DNA of 64,000 bases, taken from Acidobacteriota bacterium (GTDB lineage Bacteria; Acidobacteriota; Blastocatellia; UBA7656). Below the pieces are notes generated by a model, which saw nothing but the letters and a program-made list of their open reading frames with translations, ran no database searches and was not told the DNA's origin. Below, piece by piece: positions 24,304-32,493 of this stretch. Where the stretch lies: assembly GCA_040754075.1 (NCBI GenBank), contig JBFMDH010000004.1:248001-312000 (forward strand), written 5' to 3'. How positions within the stretch are numbered: position 1 is the stretch's first letter; each line of letters begins with the position of its first letter. The translations under genes and the position numbers were made by a program.

Positions 24304-25509
24304 TTAGGTGTAAGAGAAGGTATTTACTTTCACGTTGACGAGCTTCTTAGCTCCATCCTGGAAGGTCTTCTTTCCAAACAGGGTGTAAGGAATTACCTTG
24401 TAACCGAGTCGGGCTTCTGCCTTCTCGATCTGGACGGTCGGCTGCTTCTGGATCACAAAGTCAACCGCACCCTTTTCACCAAACATCAACTGGTTCATAC
24501 AAAGAGTTGTAGACCAGCCATCGGTAGTGTCAGTGAGCGTGTCAGAAACAACTACGCCGCCAGCGCCACGATAGGTAATGTTCATCCAGTCTGAACCAGG
24601 AACGTCAGTGGCAGTTAAACCATAGAATTTCACTTGGTCATCGTTGGCTAAAGCAACCTGAGTGGAGTTGGTTGTACCAGGGGCATTGAACAGCGCAGCC
24701 AAGTTGACGCGGGTAGCATCAACGTTAGCGCCGATCAATACGTTTCCAGCGGTAGAACCGATGGAAGAAACAAAGGTGATGGTTACACCGTTGAATACAA
24801 TCGTATCGTTAGCGGTTGGCTGAGTGGCTAAGTTCAAACGTCCAGTCCAGTAGGTAGCATTGGAAACGAACAAGTCGAACCCAAAGTATTTACCCATAGA
24901 ACCGTTTTCGCCGGTTCTGTCACCTAAGACAGATTCTTTACCAGCCAAGTATTCAAGCAAGGTCTGGTAAACGTCAGGGGTCAAGTTGGCAAACATATTG
25001 CCCATCTTGACGTTCCTGCGGGCGAGCTTCTTCTGAGCAAGGGCAAACATCTTTTGGATATTTGCAGGAGTAATCGTTGCGGCCTGAGCAGCAGTGCCAC
25101 CGAAATCAGCAGCATCAATGGTGTTGGTCGCATTGGTTACTTCAGCGAGGTAGTAGCCGTCAATGATGTGGTTAAGGTCTTTAACCGTATCAGCGGTGTA
25201 CTGCTCGCGGGTGTCGTAGTGTGACTGGATCGCATCGAGGTCATCAACGTAGAACGGAAGCACTGGGGTCTTATCAACCGTCAGGCTTTCCGCAGTATCG
25301 GTGATGTCCTTGAAGGTCACGTCACTACCACGAGTGTATTCGGCAGGAACGATGTTGGAGCGGTAAACTCGCTTCACCGTGTCGCCGTCTTTGAGGTCGC
25401 TTTCCAGCCGGAAGTTCGCTTGTTTGCGAAAAACGTCCATCTTTTCCAGACGTTCCTGCATTTCGCGTCCCCACCGGGTAGGAAATGACGCAGATAGTGA
25501 GTTGGGCAT
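24304..25509 (-). CDS. Major capsid protein (P22 coat-like), 401 aa
   Basis: The N-terminal arm (WGREMQERLEKMDVFRKQAN), the middle (VDDLDAIQSHYDTREQYTAD) and the C-terminus (IEKAEARLGYKVIPYTLFGKK) follow the P22-type coat pattern of the HK97 fold. An extra beta domain (TIVFNGVTITFVSSIGSTAG to about residue 335) is inserted, as is usual in P22-like coats. It follows the scaffold gene by 11 bases. Coat protein assembles on the scaffold to form the procapsid. Confidence 0.85.
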   Translation of the reverse strand: MPNSLSASFPTRWGREMQERLEKMDVFRKQANFRLESDLKDGDTVKRVYRSNIVPAEYTRGSDVTFKDITDTAESLTVDKTPVLPFYVDDLDAIQSHYDTREQYTADTVKDLNHIIDGYYLAEVTNATNTIDAADFGGTAAQAATITPANIQKMFALAQKKLARRNVKMGNMFANLTPDVYQTLLEYLAGKESVLGDRTGENGSMGKYFGFDLFVSNATYWTGRLNLATQPTANDTIVFNGVTITFVSSIGSTAGNVLIGANVDATRVNLAALFNAPGTTNSTQVALANDDQVKFYGLTATDVPGSDWMNITYRGAGGVVVSDTLTDTTDGWSTTLCMNQLMFGEKGAVDFVIQKQPTVQIEKAEARLGYKVIPYTLFGKKTFQDGAKKLVNVKVNTFSYT

Positions 25510-25520
25510 CTAAGTGAGGG

Positions 25521-26411
25521 TTATTTAATTCTTTGAATCGGGGATTTGCCCTCTTTGTGTTCTCTTACCCAAGCGTTGTACTTCTCAAAGGTAGCCGAAT
25601 CCATGTTGTCAATGTCTTTTGGATCATCGCGGTTATAGATTTCCTCAAAGTCTATGACTTCGGTGGCCTGAGTGCCGCCTTGTGAAGACTCAGCACTCGA
25701 TTTCCCCGGCTCTATCTCAGGCTTGATAAAGCCAAAATAGAGTTCGGAAAGTTCCTTTTGGAAGTACGGTTCGCCGTCAGGTGCTTTCTCAGTTGAGTAA
25801 GCAAGAGCTAAGAGCTTTTCTCTGACTTTTGGATCAGTGAATTGCTCATCCGGGAAAGTTTTGGCAAGGGAATCTACTCGCGCATTAAACGCTTTCAACT
25901 CTTCCTGTTGTTCTTTCTCAGCTTTTCGCTCCTCTAGTAGCTCCTGGACTTCTTTGGGAAGCTCAGGATTCAAACCATCGCGGGCCGTTGCCACGATGTC
26001 AGCAAGGATTTCCTCATCAAGACCATACTTTTCAGCAAGTGCCTTGATTTTGTCGTCCGCCTGTACAGAAGCCGGTTGCTCTGAGAGCTTTTTAATTTGC
26101 TCTTTAAGCTGGTCGTTTTCCGTCTTGAGGTCGTGATTCTTGGATAAGAGATCAGCAATGGGCTTTGGCTTTTTGGTAAATTTACCTTCAGGATCGCGCG
26201 GTTGTCCCTCATCGGCTTTGGGTGCCTCAGCAGGATCAGCCACTTTATCCTCAGTCTTAGCCTCGACTGGCTTTTCTGGCTCTTTGGGAGCCTCAGTTTG
26301 CTCTGGAGCTTTTTCAGGTTCTTTTGGGTCCTGCGGCTGCTCAGCCGGTTCGTCCTCATACTTCACGCCCGGTACTGGGTCGAAGTTGTCAGACGGTTCT
26401 GGATTTGGCAT
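25521..26411 (-). CDS. Capsid scaffolding protein, 296 aa
   Basis: Very acidic protein with a Pro/Glu/Lys-rich N-terminal third (EPEKAPEQTEAPKEPEKPVE), a coiled coil (LLSKNHDLKTENDQLKEQIK) and a helical C-terminus. Its place just before the coat gene is the standard place for scaffold. The AUG and its AGGAG lie inside a perfect hairpin (26409-26424), and upstream are a terminator-like stem and a pseudoknot, so expression is likely RNA-controlled. Confidence 0.8.
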   Translation of the reverse strand: MPNPEPSDNFDPVPGVKYEDEPAEQPQDPKEPEKAPEQTEAPKEPEKPVEAKTEDKVADPAEAPKADEGQPRDPEGKFTKKPKPIADLLSKNHDLKTENDQLKEQIKKLSEQPASVQADDKIKALAEKYGLDEEILADIVATARDGLNPELPKEVQELLEERKAEKEQQEELKAFNARVDSLAKTFPDEQFTDPKVREKLLALAYSTEKAPDGEPYFQKELSELYFGFIKPEIEPGKSSAESSQGGTQATEVIDFEEIYNRDDPKDIDNMDSATFEKYNAWVREHKEGKSPIQRIK

Positions 26412-26424
26412 AGGTACTCCTATG
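26409..26424 (-). promoter_or_regulatory. Start-codon hairpin masking the scaffold ribosome site
   Basis: CATAGGAGTACCTATG is a perfect 6-bp hairpin with a 4-base loop. It contains both the AGGAG and, as its last three bases, the AUG of the scaffold gene, so it would block initiation until opened. Confidence 0.55.
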
Positions 26425-26510
26425 GATTAATTGTTTGGGTTGCCGTTCTCTCGGCAAGAAATGGATTAAGGCTCCAAGTAAGCCTTTGCCCTTTTGGGTT
26501 GTGGGCTAAC

Positions 26511-26540
26511 AAAAAGAGCCACCTTTCGGTGACTCAAAGC
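26511..26540 (-). terminator. Terminator-like stem in the scaffold leader
   Basis: On minus, GAGTCACC, GAAA, GGTGGCTC and a TTTTT run form an intrinsic terminator (one G-U pair fits minus only). It lies downstream of the pseudoknot and 100 bases before the scaffold start, so scaffold and coat expression requires readthrough or a promoter after it. Confidence 0.75.
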
Positions 26541-26544
26541 TGAA

Positions 26545-26609
26545 CCTAATGAGAACAATCACGAAACTCATTAGGTATCAACGCTGAATACCCAAAGGGT
26601 GTGATTGTT
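26545..26609 (-). promoter_or_regulatory. H-type pseudoknot leader before scaffold and coat genes
   Basis: 26545-26553 (CCTAATGAG) pairs perfectly with 26567-26575. The loop between holds AACAATCAC (26554-26562), which pairs perfectly with GTGATTGTT at 26601-26609. Two 9-bp helices thus interlock as a classical pseudoknot. On the minus transcript it comes just before the terminator at 26540-26511, an attenuator-like order. Confidence 0.6.
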
Positions 26610-26629
26610 TTTAGTTGGTTTGGAAAGAG

Positions 26630-27022
26630 CTATCTGACTGATCCGCCGATTTTGCCGGCAAACTGGTTAGCTAACTTCTCGGCATCTTCGCCGTGATCCT
26701 CTAAAGAATAGGTGCGGACATAGCCACCGTCTCTGGTATAAACATCAAAGGATGTTTTAGCCTCTTTTGCTACCTTGGCCGCTTCAATCGCAGCGTAGAT
26801 TTCATCCGCTGTCATCTCAGCAGTAATAGCCAATTCCGCCTTAGCAGCAGCCTTACGAGCTTTCTCAAGCTCTTTTTCGGCGGCAGCCTTTACTTTGGCA
26901 GCCTCGACTAAGGCGTTTAATTCCTCAGCCGTGGTTTCTTCTTTGAATTCCACGCCAAGTTTGGTTGCGGCTTTACGAAGAGCGGTTAGCTCTTTCTTAG
27001 CCTGCTTTTCTTGTTCTGTCAT
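26630..27022 (-). CDS. Ala/Lys-rich helical protein with LEM/HeH-like repeats, 130 aa
   Basis: Two related helix-turn-helix segments (VEFKEETTAEELNALVEAA and LAITAEMTADEIYAAIEAA) resemble the HeH/LEM fold found in phage proteins near capsid genes. The rest is Ala/Lys/Glu helix ending in FAGKIGGSVR. ATG at 27022 in a CATATG context. It precedes the scaffold leader in the packaging-capsid operon; role unknown, possibly head-associated. Confidence 0.55.
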   Translation of the reverse strand: MTEQEKQAKKELTALRKAATKLGVEFKEETTAEELNALVEAAKVKAAAEKELEKARKAAAKAELAITAEMTADEIYAAIEAAKVAKEAKTSFDVYTRDGGYVRTYSLEDHGEDAEKLANQFAGKIGGSVR

Positions 27023-27031
27023 ATGGTTTGA

Positions 27032-27211
27032 TTACTGATTAATTGTTTCAAAAGTGCCTAATGGCTTTCTAATCCGTCCAATGCTCGTATTGAGCCAAGC
27101 GTGGCTTTTACCAAGGGTAATGCTCTCTATGCTGTAGACCACATAGCCAATGCGGTGTCGCTGCACAAAGTACCTGAACCACTTTCGGAGTAAGAACAAT
27201 ATAAATCTCAT
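27032..27211 (-). CDS. Small basic protein, 59 aa
   Basis: The ATG at 27211 overlaps the TGA of the preceding gene (ATGA), a coupling seen repeatedly in this phage. The product is basic and aromatic (LRKWFRYFVQRHRIGYVVYS) with an amphipathic N-terminus and an Asn/Gln C-terminus. Family unknown. The gap it fills would otherwise be 180 empty bases in a dense operon. Confidence 0.5.
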   Translation of the reverse strand: MRFILFLLRKWFRYFVQRHRIGYVVYSIESITLGKSHAWLNTSIGRIRKPLGTFETINQ

Positions 27212-27462
27212 TTGTTTATTACTTGGTTAATTAATTTTCCAACTGCGGCGAGAAACTCTCCCGCGTGTTTATCGAACTTATCGGGCTTCACAAGCTCTCG
27301 CAAGGTGCTATCTGTGAACGCTCCATACTTCACTTTCCCCTTGTAAGAAACAATGACCATACCTTTCTTTATGTCTGCTGAGATCATCAGGAAGTTTCGC
27401 TTGGTAACTCCAATATGAGGGATTGAGCTAAACGCTGCTTTAATTCTGTTGAGAACGCCCAT
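27208..27462 (-). CDS. Hypothetical phage protein, 84 aa
   Basis: Small mixed protein (RIKAAFSSIPHIGVTKRNFL; GMVIVSYKGKVKYGAF) with a C-terminal helix (AGEFLAAVGKLINQVINK). No family recognised. It overlaps the genes on both sides by a few bases, so it is cotranslated with the packaging cluster. Confidence 0.5.
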   Translation of the reverse strand: MGVLNRIKAAFSSIPHIGVTKRNFLMISADIKKGMVIVSYKGKVKYGAFTDSTLRELVKPDKFDKHAGEFLAAVGKLINQVINK

Positions 27463-27790
27463 AATCTAGGTCTTTAATAATATCCTGCCTCAATTCTTCT
27501 TTGGCTTTACCGTTAAAGAGGGAAGTGAAATTGTCACAAATATCTATCTTGGCAAATAGCGCGTCTCTTTGTCGGTCGGTTAGCTCTCGGTTGGTCTTTA
27601 GCTGCTGTTCGCAATGCTCCACCTGAAACTGCATATACTCGTAAAACTCTTTGATAACCGGATTCTCGATGGCCTTTTCTTTCATCAAGAGTTCTGATAA
27701 ACGCTCCTCATACTGTGCTACGAGTTTTCTATCCTCTGCTTGAAAGCTCGGATCAGAAACCAGTTGTTTTAGCTGTTCGAGTTCAATCAT
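27440..27790 (-). CDS. Coiled-coil phage protein, 116 aa
   Basis: All-helical, charged protein (DRKLVAQYEERLSELLMKEK, then YMQFQVEHCEQQLKTNREL). It overlaps the metallopeptidase-like gene upstream by four bases and the 84-aa gene by 23 bases. Role unknown; position between portal and scaffold suggests a head-assembly or packaging accessory. Confidence 0.5.
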   Translation of the reverse strand: MIELEQLKQLVSDPSFQAEDRKLVAQYEERLSELLMKEKAIENPVIKEFYEYMQFQVEHCEQQLKTNRELTDRQRDALFAKIDICDNFTSLFNGKAKEELRQDIIKDLDYGRSQQN

Positions 27791-28167
27791 TGCTTTCTAA
27801 AATCCCTTAATACTTGCTCAACAATATATTCGACTCCATACGCCACCACTTCATCATTATCTGCATTAAATGGAATTCCCATTGTCTGATATATCTGGAT
27901 TACAGAATGTAGTGCTTCGTGGGCTAGAGTAGCGATTCCAGATGGGTTAGTAGGAGCATTCTTAAGCCATAGAATAGTCTGGTTTGTTCCGAAATGGAGA
28001 GTTTTCCCCACTCTTCCAGGTTCCCACGCTTCGTGATCCAGAGTTCTTAGGTGGTACTTTCTTTCTAAGTAAACCCTAACTTCATCCAACTCCATCCCCT
28101 GACATACAAGAATATCGTAGGGGAACAAACCGAGCTTAAGCAGCTTATAATACTTCCGTTTCTTCAT
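27787..28167 (-). CDS. Zincin-like metallopeptidase domain protein, 126 aa
   Basis: IATLAHEALHSVIQI holds an HExxH-type zinc site (HEALH), followed 20 residues later by DNDEVVAYGVEYIVEQ, which can supply the third, Glu, ligand. No signal peptide. It comes straight after the portal gene, where many phages keep a prohead protease. Prohead proteases are usually serine enzymes, so a metal-dependent version would be unusual. It could also be a minor host-directed protein. Confidence 0.6.
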   Translation of the reverse strand: MKKRKYYKLLKLGLFPYDILVCQGMELDEVRVYLERKYHLRTLDHEAWEPGRVGKTLHFGTNQTILWLKNAPTNPSGIATLAHEALHSVIQIYQTMGIPFNADNDEVVAYGVEYIVEQVLRDFRKQ

Positions 28168-28203
28168 ACCAAGGGCTTCTTACTTGTCGTTCTAAATATT
28201 CCT

Positions 28204-30174
28204 TCATACTTGTGGGGCTATTTCAGGGCTTAATTGCTGTGAACGGCTCAAAGTACCGCCTGGGGTGTTTGGTGCGCTCTGCGGGGCATCTTCAGCGTCT
28301 GGCGAGCCATATAGCTGTTCCGTAGCTGACGGTGGCTGCGGCATCGCTCCCCTTTGGGCCATCATCTGTACTGCTTTTCTGGCTGCGTTCTCCTGAGCAA
28401 TAGGGAGATGGACTTCAACAATTTCCATCAGCTTATTGAATTTGTCCATCGGAAGATCGGTATCAATGGCGTAATCAAGAATCTTCTGGCAAAAAGCAGT
28501 ATTCGCGCCCCGGTTGACCTTGTAGGGCTTACTAGCTAGACAATCCTGAATCATCTGTGAGGCTTCAGCTAATATCTCGCGGTTGCCCTCATTCTCTTTA
28601 TCAAAGGCCATACGAATTTCATCCTCGTCAACTCCTCCGGCTCGGAACTTGGTTTCAGCCCGCCAGCGCGGAGAAGTTATCGCTAATTCATCTTCAGCCA
28701 GTCCTTCCATAATCTCTTTTAGGCGCTGCTTCTTTACTTCATCAGCTTGCATCTCAGCATTGCCGCCTTCGACTCGGATATTCCAGTTTGGGTTTACTTC
28801 AATGCGCTTGATCTCATCCCACTCTGCGCCCTTCTCGCCAATGATCCGAACAGCCATAGGAGCGCGTAAGTGTTCAAACAATCCCCAAAGGTATCTTCGG
28901 CCAATAGCAGCCCAGGCTTTCTTATAGCTCTTGTTGTATAAGCCTAAGCGGTCGGCTACCTGCTGCATATTGCCGTAGTAAATACCTACCTTGTCTTCGC
29001 TGCTCTGGCCTTGCGTGTCTGCGGTAACGCCGGTCTTCTGGCCAATGACATTATCAATGTATTGGACTAGGTTAATTGTGCCGTTTAATTCAGGGGTTTC
29101 AAATTGGTAGATACCGTCTTGAATGCGCTTTGCGCCAACATTCTTGAATTTAACTAGACCATCAGGTCGCCAATTCAACTCGGCTGGATCAGCTATCAAG
29201 TTAGTGTCATAGCCACGCATCCCCCAGTTCTTCTTATTGCGGTTATCCAGTTCCTGATTAACCAGGATTCTAGCCATTTCTGCTAGAGGCACGATGTCAT
29301 CAACCGGAGCCTTAGACCAGAAGTTGAAAATGTCTCGGTGAGTAGCCCAGGAAGGATAAGGTGATAGGTCAGACTTAAATACTTCGGTTAATGGGCAAAC
29401 CTTTACACCCAGCCCGGTTTCGTAGTTGAAAAGAACATACTGCTTTACGCCATTCCAAGTGGTGAACCCCTCAATCAGCTTATACAATGCCTGACCTGCG
29501 TAGTTGTGAGTAATACCATCCATCCCAAGTGCCATCATTCGGCTTTGCTTGGATTGGTACATATTGTCATTCTGGACCAACTTATCAGCCGAGGTTGCAT
29601 TAATCAGTTTTTGGACTGTTTCTTTGTCATATCCACGTTCTTTTACCCCTTCTTTTAAATCCTCCCTACTCTTAAAGAGATTATCTTCATAATCGAAGCG
29701 ATGTTTATTGAAATCACCGCCGCCAATCGGGTCAGCAACGAAATCATAAACGTCAACCACCTTCAAATTGCTTCTGTATTTAGGCTTTGATTCAGACCAA
29801 AACTTAAAGATTGCTCGCCCATACAGAATTGCCTGCTTCTTGGCGTCGAGGTCAATCATATCCCAATCGTGGTCTTCGTTCTGGCTCTCTGCTTCGTAGA
29901 AGGCTTGAACTTTCTTTGCTGCCTTGTAATCCGCTTCCTCAGCCTGTTCAAACTTCAAAGACGGTGGATCATCAATCTTGGATAACAAAGTCTCAACAAA
30001 GCCGGGCACAATCGGGATCGGCACGTTATAGCGTTGCTTTAGGCTCTTGGTCTGCTTGTTGAAATACTGGTCCTCTGCCAGCTTCCAAGCTGCCTCGCGC
30101 TGATGCCTGAATTGCAAACCAGCGTCGTATTCGGCGCGAGCTTGTTTAACGATTTGTTGTTTCTCACTATCCAT
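28204..30174 (-). CDS. Portal protein, 656 aa
   Basis: Large helical protein with portal-type segments (YNVPIPIVPGFVETLLSKID near the N-terminus; VKVCPLTEVFKSDLSPYP and YIDNVIGQKTGVTADTQGQ in the middle) and a Pro/Ala-rich C-terminus, resembling P22-like portals. It forms the dodecameric ring through which terminase pumps DNA. The ATG at 30174 is chosen: it overlaps the terminase stop (ATGGATAG), whereas the longer frame to 30228 lies inside the terminase gene. Confidence 0.85.
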   Translation of the reverse strand: MDSEKQQIVKQARAEYDAGLQFRHQREAAWKLAEDQYFNKQTKSLKQRYNVPIPIVPGFVETLLSKIDDPPSLKFEQAEEADYKAAKKVQAFYEAESQNEDHDWDMIDLDAKKQAILYGRAIFKFWSESKPKYRSNLKVVDVYDFVADPIGGGDFNKHRFDYEDNLFKSREDLKEGVKERGYDKETVQKLINATSADKLVQNDNMYQSKQSRMMALGMDGITHNYAGQALYKLIEGFTTWNGVKQYVLFNYETGLGVKVCPLTEVFKSDLSPYPSWATHRDIFNFWSKAPVDDIVPLAEMARILVNQELDNRNKKNWGMRGYDTNLIADPAELNWRPDGLVKFKNVGAKRIQDGIYQFETPELNGTINLVQYIDNVIGQKTGVTADTQGQSSEDKVGIYYGNMQQVADRLGLYNKSYKKAWAAIGRRYLWGLFEHLRAPMAVRIIGEKGAEWDEIKRIEVNPNWNIRVEGGNAEMQADEVKKQRLKEIMEGLAEDELAITSPRWRAETKFRAGGVDEDEIRMAFDKENEGNREILAEASQMIQDCLASKPYKVNRGANTAFCQKILDYAIDTDLPMDKFNKLMEIVEVHLPIAQENAARKAVQMMAQRGAMPQPPSATEQLYGSPDAEDAPQSAPNTPGGTLSRSQQLSPEIAPQV

Positions 30175-31465
30175 AGTATTGCGTGTCTGCCTCCCACTGA
30201 GGCTGTACATAAGGCTTAAAATCTTCATTGACCATCTGGTCTTCTACCAGCGCAGTGTATCTGTGTTCATCGGCTCCGTGACTGGTCCAGTCGTGAAGCG
30301 GCTTATCCTTAAAAATCTTCTTATCTTCATCGTACTCTTTCGTGTATTGGGGAATTAATCGGAGCCAGTCTTTGCAGTTAGTCTTATCAACCCAGAGCTT
30401 CCTGAAGAGTCTCCTGCCGGCTTCTATACCATCCTGTACGGGTAGATTCGGGACTATCTCAAACTCGATACCTAATTCCTTGGCCACTTCCCAGCGGCTT
30501 TTGCCGGTCCCTAGCTCTCGTACCTGAATGTCGTGCGGGGCAAAATGTTTGCCGTAGGTATAGGGTTTTTCCTTTACGAGCTTGATTGCTTCTGCGAGTC
30601 CTTTTCCGGTGAATTCGAGGTAGTCAATCTTTCGTCGTTCGAGTCCAACGGCCTGGTAAAATCCAATTGCCATTGAATCTCTGATCCCCAAGTCCCAAAC
30701 GGTGTGGACAAGAACCGATGGATCATAAGGTACGTTAGTGAACCGACCAGCTTTCTCTGCTTCGTCATATTCTTTCCAATAATAGGCTCCCATAATGGCT
30801 GCGGTGAATGAACAATAATATTCCTGCTGGATCATTTCTTCGGCCATCCCTGACTCCCGTTCTTCCTGAATAACCTCTGGGCTTATAATGCCGGTGTCAT
30901 CTACGGTGAGCTTCTGTACAAACCATTTCGGATTCTCCCTAGCCATTTCATATAGGTCGTAACCGTGATTCTTACCTCTTGGAGTGTAATTAAAGATTGC
31001 CCACCCGCCGTTTTCTGCCAGTATCGGCCTGATGAAATCCCAGACTTTCGGGTTTTGAAGAGCATATTCTGAGAACACACAGCCAACAGGGTTAGTACCT
31101 ACAATCGAATCATAATCATCTGTGCCGATAATCTGGAAGACCGAGTTATTCTTGAACTCGATCAGCATTTCAGTGTTATCCGTTCGCTGTCTGAGTTCTT
31201 GCGGAAAGTGGTCAGTAAACTTGAAGCCGTCCTTGTCCATTCCTTTCCAGAGGATCTTCTTGCCTTGCTTGTAGGTCGGGAAAAAGTAGTAGTAGGTTCC
31301 TACCCGTTCCATCATCTTCTTGGCTACCAGATTGACTAGAGTTTTATCTTTTCCACAGCGACGATGCCAGAGGATGACGGCGCGTTTGATTCCATTATCA
31401 ACTGCTTGTAAAAGAGGTAACTGGTAGTCTCTAGGTGTGAACTTGTGGGGGAGGATTATTTCCAT
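30167..31465 (-). CDS. terL: Terminase large subunit, 432 aa
   Basis: ATPase site: WHRRCGKDKT (Walker A) and VGCVFSEYAL (Walker B region). Nuclease part: HTVWDLGIRDSMAIGFYQ gives the first metal-binding Asp, with FAPHDIQVRE and DWTSHGADEHRY further on. Order and size are standard for TerL, which cuts and packages the genome through the portal. It overlaps the small-subunit-like gene by 35 bases and the portal gene by 8. Confidence 0.93.
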   Translation of the reverse strand: MEIILPHKFTPRDYQLPLLQAVDNGIKRAVILWHRRCGKDKTLVNLVAKKMMERVGTYYYFFPTYKQGKKILWKGMDKDGFKFTDHFPQELRQRTDNTEMLIEFKNNSVFQIIGTDDYDSIVGTNPVGCVFSEYALQNPKVWDFIRPILAENGGWAIFNYTPRGKNHGYDLYEMARENPKWFVQKLTVDDTGIISPEVIQEERESGMAEEMIQQEYYCSFTAAIMGAYYWKEYDEAEKAGRFTNVPYDPSVLVHTVWDLGIRDSMAIGFYQAVGLERRKIDYLEFTGKGLAEAIKLVKEKPYTYGKHFAPHDIQVRELGTGKSRWEVAKELGIEFEIVPNLPVQDGIEAGRRLFRKLWVDKTNCKDWLRLIPQYTKEYDEDKKIFKDKPLHDWTSHGADEHRYTALVEDQMVNEDFKPYVQPQWEADTQYYG

Positions 31466-31871
31466 AGGAGACAATTTTCACGATTACTTCTCCGTCATCT
31501 CCTGTACCGGCTATCTTCGTTACCGCTTTACCAAAGGCTCTATCCATCAATGAATCAATAGCCTTGTTATCTGGGGTCTTAGTCGTAATGTAGTAGTAGG
31601 TATCTTCGGTATTACCGTCTAGGTATGCTTTGATCTCTTCTGGATCGGTTACCAAAACGTGTTCCTCGCGCTTCTTACTCCCTTCACCAATTTGGTCAAC
31701 TCGATACAAGTAAGAGCATCCTTCAGCGATAGATATTTGGGCGTTAAAGAGTTTGTCCACATTCTGAATAACCCTGTTGATAAACTGATCCTCTGCTGCT
31801 TTCTTTTCCAGGGTTGTTTTGTTCAGGGAGCCTTTCTTGCGTCCCGCTCCTTTTCTCTTACCGCCCTTCAT
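31431..31871 (-). CDS. terS: Putative terminase small subunit, 146 aa
   Basis: Basic N-terminus (GGKRKGAGRKKGSLNKTTLEKK) typical of small terminase DNA-binding regions, then a helical body. It directly precedes and overlaps TerL. The first 20 residues match the 'GRKKGSLNKxT' opening common in TerS proteins. The rest is not recognisable, so the name rests on order and this segment. Confidence 0.65.
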   Translation of the reverse strand: MKGGKRKGAGRKKGSLNKTTLEKKAAEDQFINRVIQNVDKLFNAQISIAEGCSYLYRVDQIGEGSKKREEHVLVTDPEEIKAYLDGNTEDTYYYITTKTPDNKAIDSLMDRAFGKAVTKIAGTGDDGEVIVKIVSYGNNPPPQVHT

Positions 31872-31898
31872 ATTGATTTCTTTATCTATTTATCAAAA

Positions 31899-32027
31899 CT
31901 ATTTATTTCCATACTTCTCTAAATATCTCTCTTGTACCTCTGCGACGGTAGGTATGTCTCCTGTCTCTTTCTTCAGTTCGTTGTAGCAGTCCAATAATAG
32001 CTGTTCTGTTTTAGTCTGTTTCTTCAC
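31899..32027 (-). CDS. Small helical protein at the head of the late operon, 42 aa
   Basis: A short ORF opens with GTG at 32027 and reads KKQTKTEQLLLDCYNELKKE, then TVAEVQERYLEKYGNK: a clean two-helix protein with no low-complexity signs. It would be the first gene transcribed from the divergent promoter region at 32.1 kb and precedes the small terminase gene by 27 bases. Role unknown. Confidence 0.5.
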   Translation of the reverse strand: MKKQTKTEQLLLDCYNELKKETGDIPTVAEVQERYLEKYGNK

Positions 32028-32086
32028 GAAATTTTATTTGGCTTATTTAAGGAGATGATCACGATGAATCTGTATTACGCTGAATA

Positions 32087-32135
32087 TCCACAATACTTGT
32101 CAATTGACACTGTAACTGTAAACTGTTAATATAAT
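32087..32135. promoter_or_regulatory. Divergent promoter region between late and small-gene operons
   Basis: The 12-base palindrome TGTCAATTGACA (32098-32109) supplies a -35 TTGACA on each strand. On plus, TTGACA at 32104-32109 is followed after 17 bases by TAATAT (32127-32132, overlapping a TATAAT). On minus, the matching TTGACA is followed by TAATAC at a long, 20-base spacing. TATCCACAA (32087-32095), a weak copy of the DnaA-like repeat, lies alongside. It would drive TerS onward leftwards and the 32.2-35.1 kb genes rightwards. Confidence 0.6.
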
Positions 32136-32143
32136 TACAGATA

Positions 32144-32205
32144 GCTGGGGGAGCGGACAACGAATTGAAAGCCAACTAGAGATTCAAAAGCCGTTCTCCC
32201 CCTAA
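32144..32205 (+). other. Leader hairpin of the small-gene operon
   Basis: GGGGGAG and the following CGG pair with CCG and CTCCCCC about 45 bases on, with a TTGAA/TTCAA stem inside. It forms a stable 5' hairpin just after the promoter at 32104-32132. Confidence 0.4.
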
Positions 32206-32242
32206 CTCCTTAAAGCTCATTCGAGCGGAAATAAATAATCAT

Positions 32243-32461
32243 ATGAAGCTAGAAGAAATCTTTGTCAGCAAACTTGTGAGTGAAAATGAAGGGGGAGATT
32301 CAAACCAGTATGAGTATATCGGTTTATCTCGCGCTATTAATAAGTACGGCCAGTATTGCCGAAACTTTGAACACTTCTATCGCTCTCCTAAACTGAATAT
32401 GCCTGAGCGTTCAGAGCTAAAATTCAAAACATTTGACGAATGGCTATTAACCGAAATCTAA
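32243..32461 (+). CDS. Hypothetical phage protein, 72 aa
   Basis: Acidic small protein (MKLEEIFVSKLVSENEGG; FKTFDEWLLTEI at the end) with no known family. ATG in a CATATG context after an AT-rich leader and without Shine-Dalgarno. First gene of the plus-strand operon reading away from the divergent promoter. Confidence 0.6.
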   Translation: MKLEEIFVSKLVSENEGGDSNQYEYIGLSRAINKYGQYCRNFEHFYRSPKLNMPERSELKFKTFDEWLLTEI

Positions 32462-32493
32462 TCAATTAACGCCTAACGGCAGAAACAAAACAT

